Below, one piece after another: positions 20,201 to 25,427 of a stretch of 25,427 bases of DNA (the first letter of the stretch is position 1; every line of letters starts with the position of its first letter). The position numbers and the translations under genes were made by a program. This DNA comes from Sphaeroforma arctica JP610 (Eukaryota; Opisthokonta; Ichthyosporea; Ichthyophonida), in the NCBI RefSeq assembly GCF_001186125.1, contig NW_014039528.1:1-25427 (forward strand), written 5' to 3'. Below the pieces are notes generated by a model that was given only the letters and a program-made list of their open reading frames with translations, did not search any database and was not told the DNA's origin.

Positions 20201-23200
20201 AAATACTTAATTTTTGTTGTTTACCCATTATGTCGCCTATGTCACTATCATTCGTAAGAAATTCCTCAGAATGTGGCCGAGATACAATTCGAGTAGACTC
20301 TGGGGTGTCCTTGTCGTCGTCCATATTCTAATAGCCCTTTCTTCGAATTCCGTTGGTGATTGTGAATGTTTTCAAAGTATTAACTGATTCTCAACGGCAA
20401 TGGCTATATGACCTGCCTCTGTTTCAACTACAGGATCCAAACTCATCATCGTAAGTCGACTTTAACGCAAAGGCTATGCTTATCAATTATTGTAGACACT
20501 GAACAGTCCACTATGGATCTCGTCAAATCTGTCTGTAGAAACATGAGGTCTTCTAAATCCAGGACTGATATACACCCGAACATTATATTTTGTGTTAATT
20601 TAAGCGCTAGCACATTGTGTGCATGCCATCGTTGTCACGTCACGGCACCGTTGATAGGGCGGATGTGCGTTTAATTGCAGATACACATGTATTATGTAGT
20701 CACTACCAGATGGGCGTATGGTATCTATTTACACATGTACATGTACTATATAAAAATTTCCAGATGGGTGTATGTCTTTGAAGACGATCAGACCGCCGAG
20801 ACTATGGACCCCTCCAAAATGAGAGGGATGCTTGACGCCATGGAGAAATACATGCAGCAGACTAAAACTCCAGTGAGTGGAGCCTGATGTGTGCTGTGCA
20901 TAGTCTTGCTAAATCACGGTACCATTGTTATTGAAATACATCCATGACTTTTCTCGTATCAAGTAATTATCTTTTAAAGACTGTTGTTTTGATTGTGGAT
21001 CGGATTATGCTTTGATGTCTCTTGACGCCTCGGCACATGGGCCGAACATGTAAGGAGATTCATCGGTAGCTGATTTTAAGTCATCGCCTTGTCCGTCACT
21101 GTCTCCTAGAATGGTTGTCAACGGTATAAAGTATTTACTCACAGTAGAGTGTGTCATCAGAAACCATCCCTGAAAATGCTTTGTTGGACATTTAGCCTAA
21201 ATCCTATACTTTGCGCCATTTCCCATTACTAACCATATCGAAAATAATTTTATCGGCTGGTAAAGTTTTGTATGATGGCTTTAGACCTAATTTTGGCTAT
21301 CTTTCCAACTCTAACAGTCACAATTGTCTCGATAGAATGCGATTTATCTATCGTACAAGGACGATACTATCACTTAACAGAATAGCCGGCTACTCCCGAG
21401 CATCATTTGTATGGCATGCCAAACCGCTACTATATGCAATTTCAAAAACATAAGCTAATCGTATTGTTTAGTGCGTGTGAAATCATTCACATTGCTGTGA
21501 TGTGATGGTGGTTTTTGCGTGCTGAGGCTCAGACAATGCTTACGATGAGATACCCAAGCAAACAATGTATGACACACTGGAAGTGATCAAAGCGTATATT
21601 TCTTTATCTGCTTGTATATGGTGAATGTACATGGCACTTACAAGTCGCTTATCTATCGATGTATGTTGAATGCACGCGGTACACGCAGGGAATGGGAGGC
21701 GGCCTTGAGCGGGTGGCTGGTCTGGATCAAATGGAAGAGGTGGACTTTGATGACGGGCCAATTCTCAGTGTGTACAAGTACACCATCGCCGAGTCAACCC
21801 CCACAATCACGATTTCACCACAGTAAGTACGCGTTAATTTTTGCTTTGAATGAGAGTATGTATACAGATGGTATATGCTGATATTCGTTTATCATTTATG
21901 CCGCCTATACCGAAGCACAGTGTTACGCATAAACCCTGGGTGTTCTATTGTGAGCTCCTGATGTACTCCTGGTAAGCCTGTACTGCATTACTTGGCAGTC
22001 CGGGTTGGGATGTGTGTATGCACGAGCCATAGCTCTGTGATATTTATCAGCAGTACCATGTCTCATTCAACCGTTTTGTGTTTACGCTGTTGTCCTTGCT
22101 GTCGGTGCCTCGCAGGCCTTCAATCGCCGTCTCTGGGATGTTAATCATGATGCCTGTTTTGATGATCTTCTAAGCCTATGTATCACGTGTGCATGTTTAG
22201 TGCGACGCTCAAGTATTGTCTACTGCTTTGTATTTCAAATTACTCGATGAAGGCCCTGTTCCAGGTAGGAGTCGTTTCGATCGACCTGATACTATTCCCC
22301 GTCCATTCGTTGCCCCATAATCCATCTCCAATTCAGCTGCATTCGGATGCGAGGAGCACATATTCTGTCCACTTACATACTATCCACCCCCCTCCCCACG
22401 TCACAGACCAACCAGCACAACGGCACTGGGTGGTAGTCAATGGCAATTCCCAGTGCTTCCCATCGAGCCTTCGTATCGTCCCGCGTTTGCACTGAAGACT
22501 AATGTAGATATCGCCATTTTCACTCAAGAGAAAGGTGAGCTCGCCTGACAATAGCTATATCAGCAATGTGTATTCATGCATCAGTCTATTCACGCGCGAA
22601 TCCTCTTCGGTTGTGGTCACATTTCTAGTTGCCACCCATACTATTTAGTCACACTATATAGCAACTCATTGCTACGATCCATCTGCCGCAATACTCAACT
22701 GTACGTATTGTACGTCAACCTGCCTGCCGCCGTCTGTGATTTTGGAGCGAATGTTGTCGTAATGCTTTCGTTGCGCTGGTACTGAGTCTGTGTTCTTGCT
22801 TATTAAATACGAGCGTTGCTGGTTCAGACCGTCGGTGCCATCTGTCAATCCTATGGTTCGTATTACTTCTGAACTTTAAAGAGAGATTGGAGTTTTGAAC
22901 AGGGTATGCCGTTCTCTTGCCGTTTTGTCAATATTAAGAATATTGCAAATATTTCCGTAGGTGGATTTTGAGACAAGGGTAGAAGTACTTCATTCAGTGT
23001 GTGGGTGTGTTACTGTATATCAAACTGAGATCTTATGCACAGAGACCGTGACACTAAACTTGTTGACACTGACACCCTCCCACAGATGTAAACTCTACAC
23101 CATTCTCGCATACCGTTACTTTCGATGCATTGGCTTACGTTTTGGCGTCCAAACGGAATCTCAAACTTAAGTCTGTGCCCACGGATACTTCTTACGCCGC

Positions 23201-23948
23201 TGCTTGCGACTGCTTCAGGTAGGACTGTTCTCGCTGATTGCGCCGATTGCACGCAAGATCATGACAAATAGTTGGTTGTCTAGCAATAACTGAGGTTAGC
23301 TGAACGTACATTCGTACATCATTGGGATCTGATCATGTGTCTTCGTTGTGTGTGTGATGTAGACAATCCTTCTCCCCAGAAATCTTTTCTCTCTCGGGAT
23401 GTATAGGCGTGGACAACCTTGTCGTCCACTATTGGACTTTTTTTGGCCACCTCATCGAACAGTGACCTGTGTGATCGCAAAACGTCAGTACTGCCGAGCA
23501 TTTTACCAATCAACCTACGCACATCGATGAATCATCTTTTTCGTTATTATACAATACCAATTGAACGTCCCTGCGATACATCAACGTTCAGCCTCGCTTC
23601 ATGCATACATTCAGCACTATTTGCTTTTGTTTGAACAATATTATCCAAATCTTCGACACAGTGAACTACCAGCGATCGGCATCATACTTGTACTAACCAC
23701 AATGTATCGTATCTTTGCTTTTTGGATACATTTATATATATATATATATATACCATAATCTACTCTGCGGCCGGGATGGATCGAGCAGTCAAGTGTACAT
23801 ATACAATAAACCATCAGAACCTGGAGGCACCAAAGCAGATCAATCTATATTCACATTGCCCACCACTGATCGGATTGTGGGGCTACAAGCGCTGCCGAAA
23901 GCGATAGTTGTACTGACTGATAAAGCAATATATATACAATGGCTGTAG
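14206..23948 (+). CDS. NUDCD1: NudC domain-containing protein 1 orthologue (12 exons, complete)
   Basis: Exons 14206-14499, 16266-16424, 16858-17043, 17653-17851, 18616-18670, 19411-19517, 19912-20011, 20764-20872, 21689-21822, 22407-22534, 23086-23218 and 23789-23948 total 1764 nt, or 587 residues plus TAG. As I recall it, human NUDCD1 has 583. Matching landmarks in order are FEGYK near the N-terminus, PWVEDAVYYFD, a central CS/p23-type domain (about 288-375) containing PYVWTQTDDSV, INVDIKSKAIIASIGGDFLPG and CVWTREG, then WVYVFEDD, ALGGSQWQF, DALAYVLASKRNLK, SYAAACDCF and the last segment VYIYNKP with IVGLQALPKAIVVLTDKAIY. All splice phases agree. The start ATG gives the expected N-terminus directly before the GALLNTKFEGYK stretch. 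CS-domain NudC proteins are Hsp90-associated co-chaperones; the human protein links WD40-type clients to that system. One intron seems to be GC-AG, and one acceptor is duplicated in frame. Confidence 0.93.
14500..16265 (+). other. NUDCD1 intron 1 (1.77 kb, nothing further recognised)
   Basis: This is the longest intron of the gene, from gtgtgtatg to ttcgacag. I looked for an extra exon and found none needed: exon 1 and the exon at 16266 join in phase 0 and align without a gap to the family. Open frames inside match nothing. Confidence 0.65.
20656..20778 (+). repeat. 54-bp diverged duplication across the acceptor of NUDCD1 exon 8
   Basis: CCAGATGGGCGTATG (20706) and CCAGATGGGTGTATG (20760) lie 54 bp apart. 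Each is preceded by ACACATGTA-containing sequence. The second is the used acceptor plus the first coding bases (Trp-Val-Tyr). The first is a copy carrying a decoy acceptor at 20707-20709. Confidence 0.75.
23735..23754. repeat. short TA microsatellite before the last NUDCD1 exon
   Basis: About 20 bp of (TA)n lie roughly 35 bp upstream of the acceptor at 23786-23788. Confidence 0.8.
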
Positions 23949-23949
23949 A

Positions 23950-23955
23950 AATAAA
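23950..23955 (+). other. possible polyadenylation signal of NUDCD1
   Basis: AATAAA starts 2 bp after the TAG stop; another AATAAA lies at about 24114. Either could define the 3' end, and the first would give an extremely short 3' UTR. Confidence 0.45.
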
Positions 23956-25172
23956 TATAAATTATAACTTTGAATGAAATGTGCCGCTGTAATATAGAGC
24001 GTAATTGCGGATGCGCTAATTCTCAGTTTACGCTACCAGCTGAAGTTGAAATTCATTTTGTGCTCGTGTGAACATGGCATCGACTGGTCTATCATATATT
24101 GTATATGCTAGAGAAATAAATTGATGTTGGCAATGTGTGTTGTCAGCGCTAACAATTTTTTTTTAGCCGCAATTCTAAATAGCTTTGTTCTATGGCATGC
24201 TGTCATAAGCGCGTGACTAACGAGAGCTGAATACATTTTACTGAATTGGAGAATATTCGAATGGGAGACTTAATGCACCATGTTTCGTAGAGATTCAAAT
24301 TTCACCACAAGCAGGAAAAATCAAACCACCGGGTTCATTGATTATCGCAGAATTGAGTCCAGTGTACCCTGTGCATCGTGATATGCAATTCATAAGCGTA
24401 CATAAAATGAGGGTTTAGTGATATACAGTAGCAATTGCATGCACGACAAATATCTAAAAACCGTAGAAATCTGCACTACCACCGTGGAAAGATTAGCTAC
24501 TGCCGGCAGCAGTATGTTGAATACATAAAGTGTACCCACGTGCACAGGTGTACATGAGGGCCAGTCTATATTAGCAACGCAAAAATGCGTCTTCAACGAT
24601 GGAAATATGATGCTTATCTATTTTTTAAGCGTAGTTACGTTTCGTTCAACGTTAATAAGCTCAGAAAGGTGTTTGTTTTGACATCGTAATCCATTTCGCT
24701 TATTTGTGGCCGGATGCGTGATCGTGGCTTTGACGATACAAGCGGAAAACTACTTTATACAGCGGTTAGGATTCGCTTGCAAACATCAACAGATCATCTA
24801 CTCATCTACTGTATAGTCTGTAGTTAGAGATTCTTCGCAGGTCAGCTTTTGGATGCTATTACGTACATGACATTGTCAGGCACAATGAGTCAACGATGAG
24901 TCATCAGTTTGGAATAAAAGAAAAACATAATATATTTGTAAATAAAAGTATAGCGTAACACCGAAAATAGCCTCACCGTAGTGTTCACATAGCAACCACA
25001 ACGAGCAAGTTGTATATATTATGCGTGTATATTAGCTAGTCAAATTCTAGGAATAACGGTGGTATGTGGATCCATCCGTCACAATAGTACTTATCTCATA
25101 GCACTTGGAAGTAGCAGTGGCGGTTCCGCCATCAGATTGAACAACTCAGTTAGCAGACACAATACTGTAAAT
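23956..25172. other. intergenic spacer between NUDCD1 and the LysM gene
   Basis: About 1.2 kb of AT-rich sequence holds no convincing reading frame on either strand. TATATATT at about 25013 lies some 150 bp before the LysM ATG and could serve a promoter, but this is weak. Confidence 0.5.
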
Positions 25173-25319
25173 ATGTCGTCATCTTTTGCGTTGAAGAGCC
25201 GAGGGCGTTCGGCAGAAAGTGCTATCTCGTCTCCCTCTCAGCATGACAAAGTCTTTCTCTTCCATGATATAACCCCAGAGGACACATTGCCGGGAATAGC
25301 CCTAAAGTTCAGAGTCACG
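25173..25319 (+). CDS. LysM-domain protein, first coding exon (3' partial)
   Basis: An ATG at 25173 with A at -3 opens 49 codons ending at a clean donor (ACG/gtatgt, phase 0). The first ~27 residues are Ser/Arg/Lys-rich. They are followed by a LysM start, FHDITPEDTLPGIALKF, up to RVT. The PEDTL..IALKF wording is close to the intracellular LysM of OXR1/NCOA7 (LysM plus TLDc proteins), and also similar to LYSMD1-4. These eukaryotic LysM proteins act inside the cell, not as wall binders: OXR1-type proteins in oxidation resistance and V-ATPase interaction, LYSMD less clearly. The frame is open upstream to 25059 but without an ATG. An upstream exon cannot be excluded. The rest, including any TLDc domain, lies beyond the window. 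Confidence 0.7.
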
Positions 25320-25387
25320 GTATGTTAGTATTTAAACGGTAGTCGCATTGCTACAAGTATGCAGATTTCATACAATATAATTACCTA

Positions 25388-25427
25388 GATATATATATAT
25401 ATATATACTATATATGTATATATGTAT
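25388..25427. repeat. TA microsatellite at the window end
   Basis: A (TA)n run with ATATGTATAT variants occupies the last 40 bp, inside the first intron of the LysM gene. Confidence 0.85.

Noticed and set aside
20490-20560. Segment reading DTEQSTMDLVKS, at first taken as the CS-domain SSTW exon of NUDCD1
   Set aside because: The exon at 19912-20011 (DVDSCVWTREGNVVDVHLEK) fits the family far better and joins both neighbours in phase; this one leaves a gap of about nine residues.
22178-22495. 105-codon frame over the NUDCD1 exon at 22407
   Set aside because: It is a different frame from the exon that matches the family (ALGGSQWQF); only the latter keeps phase with its neighbours.
1-25427. CRISPR arrays, tRNA or rRNA genes, bacterial operons, retroelement coding regions
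   Set aside because: None was seen. The tandem arrays have no unique spacers of uniform length, and no reverse transcriptase, integrase or transposase motif appears in any frame I read.

Overview
This is eukaryotic nuclear DNA. It holds four intron-rich protein genes with GT-AG introns of roughly 400-1800 bp, many micro- and minisatellites, and one 20-N assembly gap. No rRNA, tRNA, CRISPR array or bacterial-type operon is visible. The gene set (an SDR16C/RDH10-like dehydrogenase, a class I SIRT2/SIRT3-type sirtuin, a NUDCD1 orthologue and a LysM protein) and the intron density fit a unicellular relative of animals, for example an ichthyosporean. That placement is inference. All exon models were built by hand from splice sites, reading-phase continuity and remembered family sequences; no search was run.

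Layout. (1) 264-3939, + strand: the last six exons of a short-chain dehydrogenase; the 5' end lies outside the window. (2) 3940-6757: a 3'-to-3' intergenic region with short tandem duplications, a 12-bp satellite and telomere-like motifs. (3) 6758-12505, - strand: a sirtuin of eight recognised exons whose first exon or start is unresolved. (4) 12506-14205: a divergent 5'-to-5' spacer with a small MITE-like hairpin and an unusual homopolymer/GC-palindrome block. (5) 14206-23948, + strand: a complete 12-exon NUDCD1 gene encoding 587 residues, with intact phases and one probable GC-AG intron. (6) 23949-25172: an intergenic spacer. (7) 25173 onward, + strand: the first coding exon of a LysM protein, cut off by the window end.

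The most interesting structure is not a gene. Several tandem repeats lie on, or begin at, intron-exon borders, so copies of real splice sites, and sometimes of adjacent coding bases, are repeated inside introns. In the SDR gene this is seen at the acceptors of exons 3 and 4 and at the donor of exon 5, with a weaker case at the donor of exon 4; the end of the CDS is also duplicated as a 140-bp unit. In NUDCD1 a duplicated acceptor lies exactly 54 nt upstream of the one used, with an open in-frame interval, predicting an optional 18-residue insertion. This looks like intron growth by repeated tandem duplication across splice junctions, which leaves decoy splice sites behind.

The four genes have no obvious common pathway: retinoid/steroid-type oxidoreduction, NAD-dependent deacylation, a CS-domain co-chaperone-like protein, and a LysM protein. 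They are best read as ordinary neighbours. The only shared-regulation suggestion is the divergent sirtuin/NUDCD1 spacer.
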